Shown here in pieces: positions 42,043 to 51,087 of a stretch of 64,000 nucleotides of DNA. Origin of the DNA: Nonomuraea sp. NBC_00507 (lineage in GTDB: Bacteria > Actinomycetota > Actinomycetes > Streptosporangiales > Streptosporangiaceae); assembly GCF_036013525.1 (NCBI RefSeq), contig NZ_CP107853.1, positions 1,054,001 through 1,118,000 of the forward strand, given 5' to 3'. A program made the translations under genes and the position numbers. Position 1 is the stretch's first letter; each line of letters opens with the position of its first letter. The notes below the pieces were generated by a model. That model made no database searches, was not told where the DNA came from, and saw only the letters and a program-made list of their open reading frames with translations.

Positions 42043-43190
42043 ACTGATGCCGGCGCCGGCGGACGGGCCGCCAGCAGGGCGATCAGCACGTACGGCGCCA
42101 CCAGGACGGCGAACGCGACGCCATGCGGCAAGCCCGACGAGGCGGCCCCGTAGGCCGTGTAGACCGCCAGGGTGACCACATTCGTCCCAAGGCCGGCGAC
42201 CGACGTCACGGTGGCCCGGGAAGGACCGGTGATCCGCTCCTGGAGCCGCGCGTCGGCCACCACGCCGGCCAACTGGAACGCCCCGAACGCCACCGCGATC
42301 AGCGCGAACCCGGCCGGATGCCCGCTCACGGCCCCCGCTGCCATAGCGAGCGCCGCTCCTCCGATCGTCAGGGCGTAGGCGGGGGCGGACATGCCCTGCG
42401 CTCTGCCGGCCAGCAGGCCGCCGGCCGTGGCGCCGATCCAGACGACGAGCACCAGTAAGGGGATGGCGGCCTTGGCCACGCCGGTCTCGACGCCTAGGTA
42501 AGGGACGTACTCCTCCAGGGCTCCCCAGATCGCCGTGACGAAGGAGACCAGCAGCACCGCGTGGAGCACGCCTCGATTCCTGCGGGTCTCCGCGATGCCG
42601 GCCCGCAACACCGCCAAATAGCTGCCCTCCGTAACGGCGCCGGGGGTTCTGTGCTCGGGGAGCGTCAGGGCGACGGCGGCGCCGAGAACGCAGGCCAGCA
42701 CGCTGGCCACCCCCACGGCGGGATACCCGCCAACCGCGAACACCGGCGTCGCGAGCCCGATCGACGCCGCCGCCGCAACGAGACCGGCGGACTCGGCCCT
42801 GCCCATGACGGTGGCGTACCGGCTCTCCTGGCCGAGACACTCCAACTCCTCGTACGCGAGGGCCTCGTAGGCGCCGGAGACGAGGGCGCCCTGAGCGCCC
42901 CACAACACGAAGCCCACGGCGAACGCCCAATAGGAGGGAAAGAGGATCCACAGGGCGTAACCGGCACCGGCCAAGAGCGGGCCGAGGCACAGGAGCAGAC
43001 GCCGGGACACGGCGTCGGCCCACGCGCCGGACGGGACCTCCAGCACCATGCCGGTCACCGACCAGATGACGAACAGGGACGAGGTCTCGGCCACGGACAG
43101 CCCGGTGTCGATGAACAACAGCGTGTACACCGGGTAGAGCAGGATGAATTCGCCTACGAACGCGTAGGCGTAAAGTTTCGCGACGAGCAT
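42036..43190 (-). CDS. Major facilitator superfamily transporter
   Basis: 384 residues with about twelve membrane segments. The loop between helices 2 and 3 holds VLEVPSGAWADAVSRR, the MFS motif A (G-x3-D-x2-R-R), and SVAETSSLFVIW precedes it. The pattern fits actinomycete drug or metabolite exporters. The substrate is not predictable. Its leader of over 100 nt contains a strong inverted repeat 104 bp upstream and short reading frames, as in attenuation-controlled exporters. No regulator gene lies next to it except a broken MarR remnant beyond the leader. Confidence 0.9.
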   Translation of the reverse strand: MLVAKLYAYAFVGEFILLYPVYTLLFIDTGLSVAETSSLFVIWSVTGMVLEVPSGAWADAVSRRLLLCLGPLLAGAGYALWILFPSYWAFAVGFVLWGAQGALVSGAYEALAYEELECLGQESRYATVMGRAESAGLVAAAASIGLATPVFAVGGYPAVGVASVLACVLGAAVALTLPEHRTPGAVTEGSYLAVLRAGIAETRRNRGVLHAVLLVSFVTAIWGALEEYVPYLGVETGVAKAAIPLLVLVVWIGATAGGLLAGRAQGMSAPAYALTIGGAALAMAAGAVSGHPAGFALIAVAFGAFQLAGVVADARLQERITGPSRATVTSVAGLGTNVVTLAVYTAYGAASSGLPHGVAFAVLVAPYVLIALLAARPPAPASVQ

Positions 43191-43293
43191 GAGGCCTTCC
43201 AGCTGAGGACGAACGAGGACTCCGAGTGCTCGTCGCCTCGGAGGTCCACGCGCCCCGCGCAGCCCTGCTGTCGGTCATCGAAACTTGAGGCCT

Positions 43294-43335
43294 CCTGTGC
43301 CATCCCGCGGCCGGAAGCGCGCGGGATGGCACAGG
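43294..43335 (-). promoter_or_regulatory. Strong inverted repeat in the MFS gene leader
   Basis: CCTGTGCCATCCCGCG (43294-43309) and CGCGGGATGGCACAGG (43320-43335) form a perfect 16-bp stem with a 10-nt loop. No gene is found in 43191-43700 that I can support; a 21-codon frame (ATG near 43420, minus strand) precedes the hairpin and could act as a leader peptide. The position suggests attenuation of the exporter. Confidence 0.5.
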
Positions 43336-43716
43336 AATGCGGTCTCACGACCGCTTACGCCGCTTGCGCGGGTGACGCCCGCCGCGCCAGGTGAAGTGCG
43401 GTGGGTCTCCCCTCGACCATGTTGGGCACTCCGCTGCCCGAAGGCCTCCGCGCCCCGTTTCGTCCCTGCTCCAGGGGTGTCTGCAGGCGCGGATTCCAGG
43501 GTCCGCCGCTGAGGAAGCACGGCGGAGTGGATCTGCTGACGTGTGTCCAACGTAGCCACCAAGGTCACCTCCCCATCGGTGGTGGCTGGGTCTGGTCACT
43601 CCGGCCCGCCCTGCTCAGCGGGGCAAGCCCTGGCCTCCGGGCCGGGGAGCGAGTGACCAATGTCGCCAGTGCATAACCCGAGCCTAGCGTCGATCCGGGC
43701 TCGGAACGATCGGTTT

Positions 43717-43906
43717 TCACCGTCGCCCGCAGCACCTCGCCCAGGGGCACGGGCAGCTCCCGCACCGCTGCCTCCAACACCAGCGTGCGCACGTACGGGA
43801 GAAGCGAGGGCGGTATTCGGGCAGGCCGCGCTCGGCGTAGATCTTCGCGATGGCGCCGTCCATCAGCTCGTGGAGATGACGCGGGAGCGTCCTCAGGCCT
43901 GTCATA
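43717..43906 (-). pseudogene. Remnant of a MarR-like regulator (N-terminal part)
   Basis: From the ATG at 43906 the first 36 codons read MTGLRTLPRHLHELMDGAIA then KIYAERGLPEYRPRFS, the usual opening helices of actinomycete MarR regulators, where a wing-helix core should follow. Instead the frame turns into Cys/Arg-rich non-protein text and stops. The DNA-binding core is absent. The remnant lies between the MFS leader and the radical SAM gene, whose start is only 8 bp away on the other strand, so an old divergent regulator-target pair may have decayed. Confidence 0.55.
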
Positions 43907-43913
43907 GAGTCCA

Positions 43914-45194
43914 ATGGTGGCTGACGTCAGTGTGGTGGTCCGATACCGCAAGGCGGTGACGTACGGCGTGCACGCGCTGCTCGCCGCCCTGGAGACCGCG
44001 AAGATCGAGCACGACCTGCGGCTCGGCACCACTCCCGAGGAGACCGCCGAGCACATCACGGCCAGTGAGGCCGACCGGGTGCTGGTGCTCTGGTCCTTCT
44101 ACTCGCCGGACGCCGAGGACATGGCGGCCGAGCTGGCCACCGTCAAGGCGCTGAGCGGCGGCCGAGGGCTGCACATCGCGGGCGGTGTGCACGCGACCGC
44201 GGAGCCGCAGCAGGTCATCGACGCGGGCTGGGACCTGGCGGGGATCGGCGAGGGCGAGTCGACGATCATCGCGCTGGTCCGCGCGCTGCAGGAGGACCGG
44301 CCGCTCACCACGGTCCCCGGGCTGGCGATCAAGGACGAGGACGGGGTCGCGCTCCGCACCAGGCCCGCGCCGCAGCTGCCGCTGGACGCGTTCCCGTCCT
44401 TCGTCGGCAGGAACGGGCCGATCGAGATCACTCGAGGGTGTCGTTATACGTGCCGCTTCTGTCAGACGCCCTTCATGTTCGGCGGCCAGTTCCGGCACCG
44501 GTCGGTCGACAGCGTGCGTGCGCACGCGCGGGGCATGGTGGACAGAGGGCTGCGCGACATTCGGTTCATCACGCCGACCTCGCTCTCCTACGGCTCCCCC
44601 GGCCCCGACCCCGATCTCGGCGCGGTGGAGGAGCTGCTGGCCGGGGTCAAGGAGGAGCTGCCGCCGCACGGGCGGGTGTTCTTCGGGAGTTTCCCGTCCG
44701 AGGTGCGCCCCGAGCACGTCACGCCGGAGGCCATGCGGCTGCTCAAGAAATACGTGGCCAACGACAACCTGATCATCGGCGCCCAGTCGGGGTCCGACAA
44801 GGTGCTGGCAGCCTCGGGACGGGGGCACGACACCTCGCCGGTGCGCGATGCGGTCAGGATCGCGGTCGAGCACGGCTTCCGGCCCAACGTCGACTTCATC
44901 TTCGGGATGCCCGGCGAGGACGAGAGCGATCAGGCCGCCTCGCTCAAGCTGGCCGAGGATCTGGCCGATCTCGGGGCGCGCATTCATACGCACACGTTCA
45001 TGCCGCTGCCCGGCACGCCGTGGCGGGACGCCGAGCCGGCGTTCATCCCGCTCAGCACCATGAGTGAGCTCGACAGGCTGGCGCAGCGCGGGGACGCGTA
45101 CGGACACTGGCGCAAGCAGGCCGAACACTCCGCGCGGCTGGCCGAGACGGCCAAGGCCTACCCCAGGCGGGCCCGGCGACGGCGTACGGGCTAG
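43914..45194 (+). CDS. B12-binding radical SAM protein (MJ_1487-like family)
   Basis: 426 residues. The N-terminal 130 form a cobalamin-binding-like Rossmann region (RVLVLWSFYSPDAEDMAAEL, GGRGLHIAGGVHATAEP, GWDLAGIGEGES). The radical SAM domain follows with the cluster motif CRYTCRFC in ITRGCRYTCRFCQTPFMFGG and later LIIGAQSGSDKVL and VDFIFGMPGEDESD. It resembles the TIGR04013 group described from archaea, of unknown reaction; B12-radical-SAM enzymes often methylate unreactive carbons. The ATG at 43914 and a GTG at 43917 are both possible. The 3' end overlaps a small convergent gene by 4 bp. There is no partner suggesting a biosynthetic cluster. Confidence 0.85.
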   Translation: MVADVSVVVRYRKAVTYGVHALLAALETAKIEHDLRLGTTPEETAEHITASEADRVLVLWSFYSPDAEDMAAELATVKALSGGRGLHIAGGVHATAEPQQVIDAGWDLAGIGEGESTIIALVRALQEDRPLTTVPGLAIKDEDGVALRTRPAPQLPLDAFPSFVGRNGPIEITRGCRYTCRFCQTPFMFGGQFRHRSVDSVRAHARGMVDRGLRDIRFITPTSLSYGSPGPDPDLGAVEELLAGVKEELPPHGRVFFGSFPSEVRPEHVTPEAMRLLKKYVANDNLIIGAQSGSDKVLAASGRGHDTSPVRDAVRIAVEHGFRPNVDFIFGMPGEDESDQAASLKLAEDLADLGARIHTHTFMPLPGTPWRDAEPAFIPLSTMSELDRLAQRGDAYGHWRKQAEHSARLAETAKAYPRRARRRRTG

Positions 45195-45424
45195 TCGTCG
45201 TCCTCGTCCAGGGCGTGCAGGACGCGCTCGAACGCGTCGCTGACCGGCCGCAGCGCCTCGGAGAACGCGTTGACCAGCGGACCGAAGATCTCCGTCATCT
45301 CGGTCACGAAATCGGGACTCTTGCTCTCGGGAGGCGCCCAGCGCATGGCGTCGGCGCTCAGCGTCTCCCACTCGTCGACGACGCCGTCGATGGCGTCGAG
45401 CAGGTGATCAGGATCGCTTGGCAT
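45191..45424 (-). CDS. Small hypothetical acidic protein
   Basis: 77 residues (MPSDPDHLLDAIDGVVDEWE, then a helix-rich middle, ending LHALDEDDD). It is acidic at both ends and mainly helical, without cysteines, membrane segments or any motif I recognise. The start is the ATG at 45424; further upstream codons are not protein-like. It overlaps the end of the convergent radical SAM gene by 4 bp and follows the VOC gene on the same strand by 44 bp. I regard it as real because of codon use and compact position, but the function is unknown. Confidence 0.6.
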   Translation of the reverse strand: MPSDPDHLLDAIDGVVDEWETLSADAMRWAPPESKSPDFVTEMTEIFGPLVNAFSEALRPVSDAFERVLHALDEDDD

Positions 45425-45468
45425 GACCGTTCTCCGGCACGAGAAGGAGTCGATACAGCCACGGTACT

Positions 45469-45978
45469 TCAGGCCGGGATGGACACGCCCACGCCGCCCC
45501 GCGTCTGGGCCCCGTAGCGCTCCTTGTCGGCGCCGAGGTCGAGCGGGCGGATGCTGGCGCGGGAGGCCAGGATCTCGTCGGTCAGCAGCGAGGCCGGCAC
45601 CAGCCACGACACCTCGAACTCCAGCCCGTCCGGGTCCTTGGCGTAGAGCGCCTTGGTGGTGCCGTGGTCGGACGCGCCGACCAGCGCGCCGAGCTCGCCC
45701 AGCTTGGCCGCGACCCGCTCCAGCTCCTCGAGGGTGTCGACCTCCCAGGCCAGGTGGTAGAGGCCCACGGAGGTGCGGCCGGCCGGCGATGGCGCGGCGT
45801 TCTCGCCGATCTCGAACAGGCCCAGGTCATGGTCGTTCGTGGAGCCGGGTGCCTGCAGGAACGCGGCGCCCCGCATGCCCATCACGACCTCGAAGCCGAG
45901 CGCCTCCCGGTAGAAGGCGACGCTGCGCTCCACGTCACGGACGTAAAGAACCGCGTGGTTGAGCCGATGGACCGGCAT
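45469..45978 (-). CDS. VOC-superfamily extradiol-dioxygenase-like protein
   Basis: 169 residues. HRLNHAVLYVRDVERSVAFYREALG contains the first metal His of the fold, VGLYHLAWEVDTLEELE the second His, and KDPDGLEFEVSWLVP the terminal Glu, so unlike the two VOC proteins at 39-40 kb it has the full ligand set and looks like a metal-dependent dioxygenase or glyoxalase. It is divergent from a MarR regulator across 61 bp that contains an AT-rich palindromic element, and it is probably repressed by that regulator. The ribosome site is AAAGGGG. Confidence 0.88.
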   Translation of the reverse strand: MPVHRLNHAVLYVRDVERSVAFYREALGFEVVMGMRGAAFLQAPGSTNDHDLGLFEIGENAAPSPAGRTSVGLYHLAWEVDTLEELERVAAKLGELGALVGASDHGTTKALYAKDPDGLEFEVSWLVPASLLTDEILASRASIRPLDLGADKERYGAQTRGGVGVSIPA

Positions 45979-46009
45979 GGTGATCCCCTTTCAGCAGAGT
46001 CCCGCCCTA

Positions 46010-46033
46010 AGTATATGAGAGTTCAACTAAATT
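46010..46033. promoter_or_regulatory. AT-rich operator candidate between VOC and MarR genes
   Basis: The stretch AGTATATGAGAGTTCAACTA is the only AT-rich block in the 61-bp divergent space and includes the imperfect palindrome AGTTCAACT. Its location overlaps the likely promoters of both genes, fitting a MarR binding site. Extent and affinity are unknown. Confidence 0.5.
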
Positions 46034-46039
46034 GGGACC

Positions 46040-46504
46040 GTGACCAGATGGCTGGATGAGGACGAACAGCAGACCTGGCGGAGATTCCTGGCGGCGACGC
46101 AGCTGATCAACGAGGCGCTCGATCGCCAGCTCCAGCGGGACGCGAACATGCCGCACGCCTACTACGTGATCCTCGTACGCCTGTCCGAGACGCCCGGGCG
46201 GGCGATGCGCATGAGCGAGCTGGCCGCCCAGGCGCAGTGTTCCCAGAGCCGCCTCTCGCACGCGGTGGCGCGCCTGGAGGAGCGCGGCTGGGTGCGCCGC
46301 GAGCGTGCCGCGTCCGACCGCCGCGGCAATCTCGCCGTGCTCACCGACGAGGGATACGCCGCGCTCGCCGCCGCCGCTCCCGGGCACGCGGAGGAGGTGC
46401 GGCGCGCCCTGTTCGACGTGCTCAAGCCCGAGCAGGTAAGGGAACTGGACGAGATCTGTTCGGCCATCGTTTCCGCGGCCGACGGGAACACGCTGGAGCG
46501 ATAG
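46040..46504 (+). CDS. MarR-family transcriptional regulator
   Basis: 154 residues. The winged-helix core reads [29 protein letters not shown] then [21 protein letters not shown], with the D-x-R-G wing motif. The flanking helices give the MarR dimer interface. The start is a GTG at 46040. It is divergent from the dioxygenase-like VOC gene across an AT-rich palindromic element, the usual layout of a repressor responding to a phenolic or oxidative ligand. A cysteine in the recognition helix region (AQCSQSR) could sense oxidants, but this is speculative. Confidence 0.92.
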   Translation: MTRWLDEDEQQTWRRFLAATQLINEALDRQLQRDANMPHAYYVILVRLSETPGRAMRMSELAAQAQCSQSRLSHAVARLEERGWVRRERAASDRRGNLAVLTDEGYAALAAAAPGHAEEVRRALFDVLKPEQVRELDEICSAIVSAADGNTLER

Positions 46505-46563
46505 CGAGAAACTGTCGGGCGGAGGCCGTAGCGTTCTCGGCGTAGCCGATCGAGGAGATGCCG

Positions 46564-46752
46564 ATGCGCGACACCGAAGAGGCGCTGTTCAGGGCCGTCC
46601 ATGGCATTGCGGGCCGCTTCGCCGGCCAGCCCGTGCCCGTGGTCATGGACGCGCTGCTGCGCGACCTGCCCAAGGCTCCCGGCCTCGAGGTGGCAGAGCT
46701 ACGCAAGATCGCCGAGGAGATCAGCGTGGGACGGGATCCCTCGGGCTTGTGA
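46564..46752 (+). CDS. Small protein of unknown function before xylA
   Basis: 62 residues from the ATG at 46564, 6 nt after GAGGAG (an ATG two codons earlier would overlap the ribosome site). The sequence ([20 protein letters not shown], then [15 protein letters not shown], ending [11 protein letters not shown]) is helical and neutral without a signal or membrane segment. I do not recognise the family. Codon use is protein-like and the gene lies 59 bp after the MarR gene and 29 bp before xylA, so it may be translated with either. Nothing in it suggests sugar binding. Confidence 0.55.
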   Translation: MRDTEEALFRAVHGIAGRFAGQPVPVVMDALLRDLPKAPGLEVAELRKIAEEISVGRDPSGL

Positions 46753-46781
46753 ACAACCGATCGCCAGGGGAGCATCGAATC

Positions 46782-47927
46782 ATGTACGAGCCAACCCCTG
46801 ATGATCGATTCACGTTCGGTCTGTGGACGGTCGGCTGGCAGGCACGCGATCCGTTCGGGGACGCCACCCGGGCGCCTCTCGATCCCGTGGAGAGCGTGCA
46901 CCGGCTGGCGGAGCTCGGAGCCTATGGCGTCACTTTCCACGACGACGACCTGCTCGCCGTCGAGCCTGATCGCGACCGGGCGATCGCGGCCTTCCGGAAA
47001 GCGCTTGCCGAGACCGGGCTGAAAGTGCCCATGGCCACCACCAACCTGTTCACGCATCCCGTCTTCCGCGACGGCGCGTTCACCAGCAACGACCGTGACG
47101 TGCGGCGATACGCCCTGCGCAAGGTGACGCGCAACCTCGATCTGGCCGCCTCGCTGGGCGCCCGCACGTATGTGTGCTGGGGCGGTCGCGAGGGCGCCGA
47201 GTCCGACGCGGCCAAGGACGTGCGGGCCGCGCTCGCCCGCTACAAGGAGGCCATCGACCTGCTGTGCGGCTACGTCCGCGAGCGCGGCTACGACCTCCGC
47301 TTCGCCATCGAGCCCAAGCCCAACGAGCCGCGCGGGGACATTCTGCTGCCGACGATCGGGCACGCGCTGGCGTTCATCGGCGAGCTCGAGTTTCCCGACA
47401 TGGTGGGACTCAACCCCGAGGTCGGCCACGAGCAGATGGCCGGGCTCAACTTCGTGCACGGCATCGCGCAGGCGTTGTGGCACGGCAAGCTGTTCCACAT
47501 CGACCTCAACGGGCAGCACGGCCCCCGCTTCGACCAGGACCTGGTCTTCGGGCACGGCGACGTGATGAGCGCGTTCTTCCTGGTGGACCTGCTGGAGCAC
47601 GGCGGCTACGACGGCCCGCGCCACTTCGACTACAAACCGTTGCGCACGGAGGACCCCTCCGACGTGTGGGTGTCGGCGGCGGCCAACATGCGCACCTACC
47701 TCATCCTGCGGGAAAAGGCGCGCACCTACCGGGCCGACCCGGAGGTCCGTGAAGCCCTGCGGGCCGCCCGCGTCGAGGAGCTCGGCCTGCCCACGCTCAA
47801 CCGTGGCGAGACGCTGGCCGATCTGTCCGGGGACGACTTCGATCCCGACATGGCCGCTCAGCGCGGATACCATTTCACGCATCTCAACCAGCTTGCGCTG
47901 GAGCACTTGTTAGGAGTTCGTGGGTGA
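46782..47927 (+). CDS. xylA: Xylose isomerase
   Basis: 381 residues, of the shorter actinomycete class. The enzyme converts D-xylose to D-xylulose with two divalent metals. Conserved parts are the substrate His region [29 protein letters not shown], the metal ligands in [35 protein letters not shown] and [23 protein letters not shown]. Start at ATG 46782 preceded by AGGGGAG. It overlaps xylB by 4 bp and the two form an operon. No xylose transporter or ROK-family XylR repressor is visible within the window, so regulation must come from elsewhere. Confidence 0.97.
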   Translation: MYEPTPDDRFTFGLWTVGWQARDPFGDATRAPLDPVESVHRLAELGAYGVTFHDDDLLAVEPDRDRAIAAFRKALAETGLKVPMATTNLFTHPVFRDGAFTSNDRDVRRYALRKVTRNLDLAASLGARTYVCWGGREGAESDAAKDVRAALARYKEAIDLLCGYVRERGYDLRFAIEPKPNEPRGDILLPTIGHALAFIGELEFPDMVGLNPEVGHEQMAGLNFVHGIAQALWHGKLFHIDLNGQHGPRFDQDLVFGHGDVMSAFFLVDLLEHGGYDGPRHFDYKPLRTEDPSDVWVSAAANMRTYLILREKARTYRADPEVREALRAARVEELGLPTLNRGETLADLSGDDFDPDMAAQRGYHFTHLNQLALEHLLGVRG

Positions 47928-49375
47928 CGCTGGTCGCAGGGGTCGATTCTTCGACACAAAGTTGCAAGGTCGTCATTCGTGACGCGGAGACGGGCACGCT
48001 GGTGCGGCAGGGCCGGGCACCGCATCCGGACGGCACGGAGGTGCACCCGTCGCATTGGTGGTCGGCGTTGCTGCAGGCCATCGAGGAGGCCGACGGGCTG
48101 GACGGCGTGGCGGCCATCAGTGTCGCCGGGCAGCAGCACGGCATGGTCTGCCTGGACGAGTCCGGAAATGTCGTACGCGACGCCCTCCTCTGGAACGACA
48201 CCCGCTCCGCCCAGGCCGCCCTCGACCTGATCGCGGAGCTGGGCGGCCCGCAGGCGTGGGCGGACGCGGCCGGTTCGGTGCCGGTGGCCTCGTTCACGGT
48301 CACCAAGCTGCGGTGGCTGGCCGAGCACGAGCCTGCCAACGCGCGGCGCACGGCGGCGGTGTGCCTGCCGCACGACTGGCTCACGTGGCGGCTGGCCGGC
48401 GCGCTCACCTCTGGCGTGCCGTTCTCCCGGGAGGGCTGGCAGGACGCCCCGCTCCCACCCCTCTCCCACCTCACCACGGACCGGGGCGACGCCTCGGGCA
48501 CCGGCTACTGGTCGCCCTTCACCGGCGCTTACCGTACGGACCTGCTGAAGGCCGCCTTCGGAGCGGTGCCGCTGCTGCCGCGCGTGCTGGGACCGGCGGA
48601 AGAGGTCATCGCGGCGGTCACCGGGGCGCAGGGTGCGGATGCCGGACCGGGACGGATGCTCATTGCCCCCGGCACCGGTGACAACATGGCCGCGGCCTTG
48701 GGCGTGGGCGCCAAGCCCGGTGACGTCGTCGTGTCGCTCGGCACCTCCGGCACCGTCTTCGCGGTCGCGGATACTCCCAGCGCCGACCCCACGGGCGCGG
48801 TCGCCGGCTTCGCGGACGCAACGGGACGGTTCCTGCCGCTGCTGGCCACGCTCAACGCCGCAAGGGTCTTGGATGCCGCCGCCCGCATCACCGGAGTCGG
48901 TCTCAACGACCTGAGCGACCTCGCCCTCCAGGCTCCTCCGGGGACGGACGGACTGACGCTGGTGCCGTACTTGGAGGGCGAGCGCACCCCCAACCGCCCC
49001 ACCGCCACCGGCTCCATCCACGGCCTCACCCTGGCCACCTCCACCCCCGCCCACCTGGCCCGGGCAGCCATCGAAGGCATGCTGTGCGGCCTGGCCGACG
49101 CCCTGGACGCGCTGGCCATGCGCCCGGAGCGGGTCCTCCTGATCGGCGGCGCCGCCCGCTCGGAGGCCGTCCGCCGCATCGCCCCCACGATCTTCGGCGT
49201 TCCGATCACCGTGCCGCCACCGGCCGAATACGTCGCCAACGGCGCCGCACACCAGGCCGCGACCCTCCTCACCACCCCGGACTGGCAGGTGGAGGACACG
49301 GCGACGTACGAAGGCGAGGCCGTCCCGGAAATCCGCCACCGCTACGCCCGCGCCACCGCCCACATCCTCGACTGA
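47924..49375 (+). CDS. xylB: Xylulokinase
   Basis: 483 residues of the FGGY kinase family. It phosphorylates D-xylulose with ATP to xylulose 5-phosphate, feeding the pentose phosphate pathway. The N-terminal phosphate loop is [20 protein letters not shown], the substrate region [13 protein letters not shown] then LLWNDTRS, and the C-terminal FGGY-type [13 protein letters not shown] then [16 protein letters not shown]. The GTG start overlaps xylA by 4 bp. Length and motifs are typical. Together the two enzymes give the minimal xylose catabolic route. Confidence 0.96.
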   Translation: MTLVAGVDSSTQSCKVVIRDAETGTLVRQGRAPHPDGTEVHPSHWWSALLQAIEEADGLDGVAAISVAGQQHGMVCLDESGNVVRDALLWNDTRSAQAALDLIAELGGPQAWADAAGSVPVASFTVTKLRWLAEHEPANARRTAAVCLPHDWLTWRLAGALTSGVPFSREGWQDAPLPPLSHLTTDRGDASGTGYWSPFTGAYRTDLLKAAFGAVPLLPRVLGPAEEVIAAVTGAQGADAGPGRMLIAPGTGDNMAAALGVGAKPGDVVVSLGTSGTVFAVADTPSADPTGAVAGFADATGRFLPLLATLNAARVLDAAARITGVGLNDLSDLALQAPPGTDGLTLVPYLEGERTPNRPTATGSIHGLTLATSTPAHLARAAIEGMLCGLADALDALAMRPERVLLIGGAARSEAVRRIAPTIFGVPITVPPPAEYVANGAAHQAATLLTTPDWQVEDTATYEGEAVPEIRHRYARATAHILD

Positions 49376-49411
49376 CGTCTCGACACTGAGGGTTCGGGTA
49401 CGGGTGCGGAC

Positions 49412-50293
49412 ATGGGCCGCATCCTGGTGGGGACCGCTTCGTGGACCGACAAGACACTGCTGGCCTCGGGGTGGTATCCCGACGATGTCACCTCCGCCCA
49501 GGAGAGACTGAGCTTCTACGCGAGCCGGTTTCCCCTGGTGGAGGTGGACTCGTCCTACTACTCGCCGCCCGCGGAAAGCACGGTCTCGCTGTGGCGTGAC
49601 CGGACCCCTGCCGGCTTCACCTTCGACATCAAGGCGTTCTCCCTGCTGACCCAGCACCCGACCAAGCCGACGGCGCTGTACAAGGACCTGCGCGAACAAC
49701 GGGGAGAGGCGCCGAAGAAGAACCTCTATCTACGCGACCTCGATCCGCAGCTGGTCGATCAGGTATGGGATCGTTTCCTGACGGCGCTGGCCCCGCTCCA
49801 CGACTCGAGCCGGCTGGGCACGATCCTGTTCCAGTTTCCGCGCTGGTTTCCCATCAGCAAGGGCAACAAGCAGTACATCCTGGAGTGCAAGGCCCGCTGT
49901 GATCCGCTGCGCATCTGCGTCGAGTTCCGCAACCACACCTGGATGAGCAAGGAGAACCAGGCCGAGACGCTGGACTTCCTTACTTCCTATGGCTTGCCGT
50001 ACGTGAGTGTGGACATGCCCCAGGGCTACCCCGACTCCATCCCGCCCGTCCTCGCGGCCACGGCAGACCTGGCCGTGGTGCGTTTCCATGGCCATTCGGA
50101 GAAATGGACGAGTAAGGACATCCACGAGCGGTTCGGCTACCTCTACCAGGAGAAGGAACTGCGGGAGTGGGCGCCCAAGCTCCGGCGCCTTGCCGAGGAC
50201 GCCGAGTCGACCCACGTCCTCATGAACAACTGCTACCGCGACTACGCCCAGGTCAACGCCGCCCAACTGGCTCGCCTGATCCCACTCGAATGA
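49412..50293 (+). CDS. DUF72 (YecE-like) protein
   Basis: 293 residues of the DUF72 TIM-barrel family, widely conserved but of unknown function. The start GRILVGTASWTDKTLLASGW and EVDSSYYSPPAESTVSLW match the family opening, followed by FTFDIKAFSLLTQHPTKP, ILFQFPRWFPIS, ICVEFRNHTWM and the late LMNNCYRDYAQVNA. The position of His, Tyr and Arg in these blocks suggests a phosphate-handling or sugar-like barrel, but no reaction is known. It lies 36 bp after xylB, so it may be transcribed with it; codon use fits the neighbours. Confidence 0.93.
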   Translation: MGRILVGTASWTDKTLLASGWYPDDVTSAQERLSFYASRFPLVEVDSSYYSPPAESTVSLWRDRTPAGFTFDIKAFSLLTQHPTKPTALYKDLREQRGEAPKKNLYLRDLDPQLVDQVWDRFLTALAPLHDSSRLGTILFQFPRWFPISKGNKQYILECKARCDPLRICVEFRNHTWMSKENQAETLDFLTSYGLPYVSVDMPQGYPDSIPPVLAATADLAVVRFHGHSEKWTSKDIHERFGYLYQEKELREWAPKLRRLAEDAESTHVLMNNCYRDYAQVNAAQLARLIPLE

Positions 50294-50344
50294 CGCCTTG
50301 ACGTAATCGGAGAGATCCTCCCGGCCTACGCGGTCTCCAAGCCC

Positions 50345-50740
50345 CTACACAAGGCGAATGTCGCAACCGACACCCACGGGCAGGCCAGCGAGCTTCGCGT
50401 CGCTGGTCACCAGGGTGCAGCCCTCCATTTCGGCCAGGGCCACATAGGCGGCGTCGTAAGCCTTGATGTTGTCGCGTAGTTGCCAGATACGGGGGAGCAG
50501 AGGCCGAATGTCTGCCAATTCGATCTCAGTTTGGGCGAGCGCTTCGAAGGCGGTCCGCCCACGTGCTCGGCTGATCAATTCTTGCCTTACGAGGCGGGTG
50601 ATGACGTGGGCGACTTCGCTCGGCATGTGGCCGGGGGCGATCCAGGCGGGATCGGTCATGATGGCCTTACGGGCTGCGCGACCGGCTTCTCCGTCGTCAG
50701 TCAGCGCGTTGATCATGACAGAGGCATCGATCACGAGCAC
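50345..50740 (-). CDS. PIN-domain toxin (VapC-like)
   Basis: 131 residues. The four acidic residues of the PIN RNase site are visible: Asp in LVIDASVMINAL, Glu in MPSEVAHVITRL, and two Asp in AYDAAYVALAEM and LVTSDAKL. VapC toxins cut tRNA or rRNA when the antitoxin is degraded. The ATG overlaps the antitoxin gene by 10 bp, and both form a type II toxin-antitoxin operon. The PIN length and motif spacing are normal, so it appears functional. The target RNA cannot be predicted. Confidence 0.9.
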   Translation of the reverse strand: MLVIDASVMINALTDDGEAGRAARKAIMTDPAWIAPGHMPSEVAHVITRLVRQELISRARGRTAFEALAQTEIELADIRPLLPRIWQLRDNIKAYDAAYVALAEMEGCTLVTSDAKLAGLPVGVGCDIRLV

Positions 50741-51009
50741 CGGCAGTCTCCGGTGGACTCCGCTAGCTGCTCCTCCCGTTCAGCCCGCGACTGGCGGACG
50801 AGATCCGCAGTCTGGCCCGGTGCGCTGTGCATGCCGTCGTCACGCCCTTCGAACTGGGCTATGAGGTCGATGTTGCGAGAACGGCGCGCGTCCGCCACCA
50901 AAAGGGACAGCATGTACGCCTGCGCGGACTGCCCCTTGGCACGAGCTCGTGCCGCGATAGCGTCGGCAACGTCCTCGGGAACATCCCGGATCTGCATGTT
51001 CCTAGCCAT
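50731..51009 (-). CDS. Antitoxin of the VapBC pair (FitA/Arc-like)
   Basis: 92 residues. The N-terminal half (MARNMQIRDVPEDVADAIAARARAK) is a ribbon-helix-helix DNA-binding region of the FitA kind, and the C-terminal part (SRNIDLIAQFEGRDDGMHSA) is the flexible segment that blocks the toxin. It starts just after an AT-rich 20-bp stretch (51010-51030, TTTTACATGC included) likely holding the promoter and operator. It precedes and overlaps the toxin gene by 10 bp. Autoregulation of the operon by the antitoxin is the family rule, not shown here. Confidence 0.88.
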   Translation of the reverse strand: MARNMQIRDVPEDVADAIAARARAKGQSAQAYMLSLLVADARRSRNIDLIAQFEGRDDGMHSAPGQTADLVRQSRAEREEQLAESTGDCRCS

Positions 51010-51087
51010 GCCTTCATTTTACATGCACAGCCCCCTCACGCAGCCGCGACGCGCCTCACCTGCGAGACCCCATAATCAGCGGGAGCC

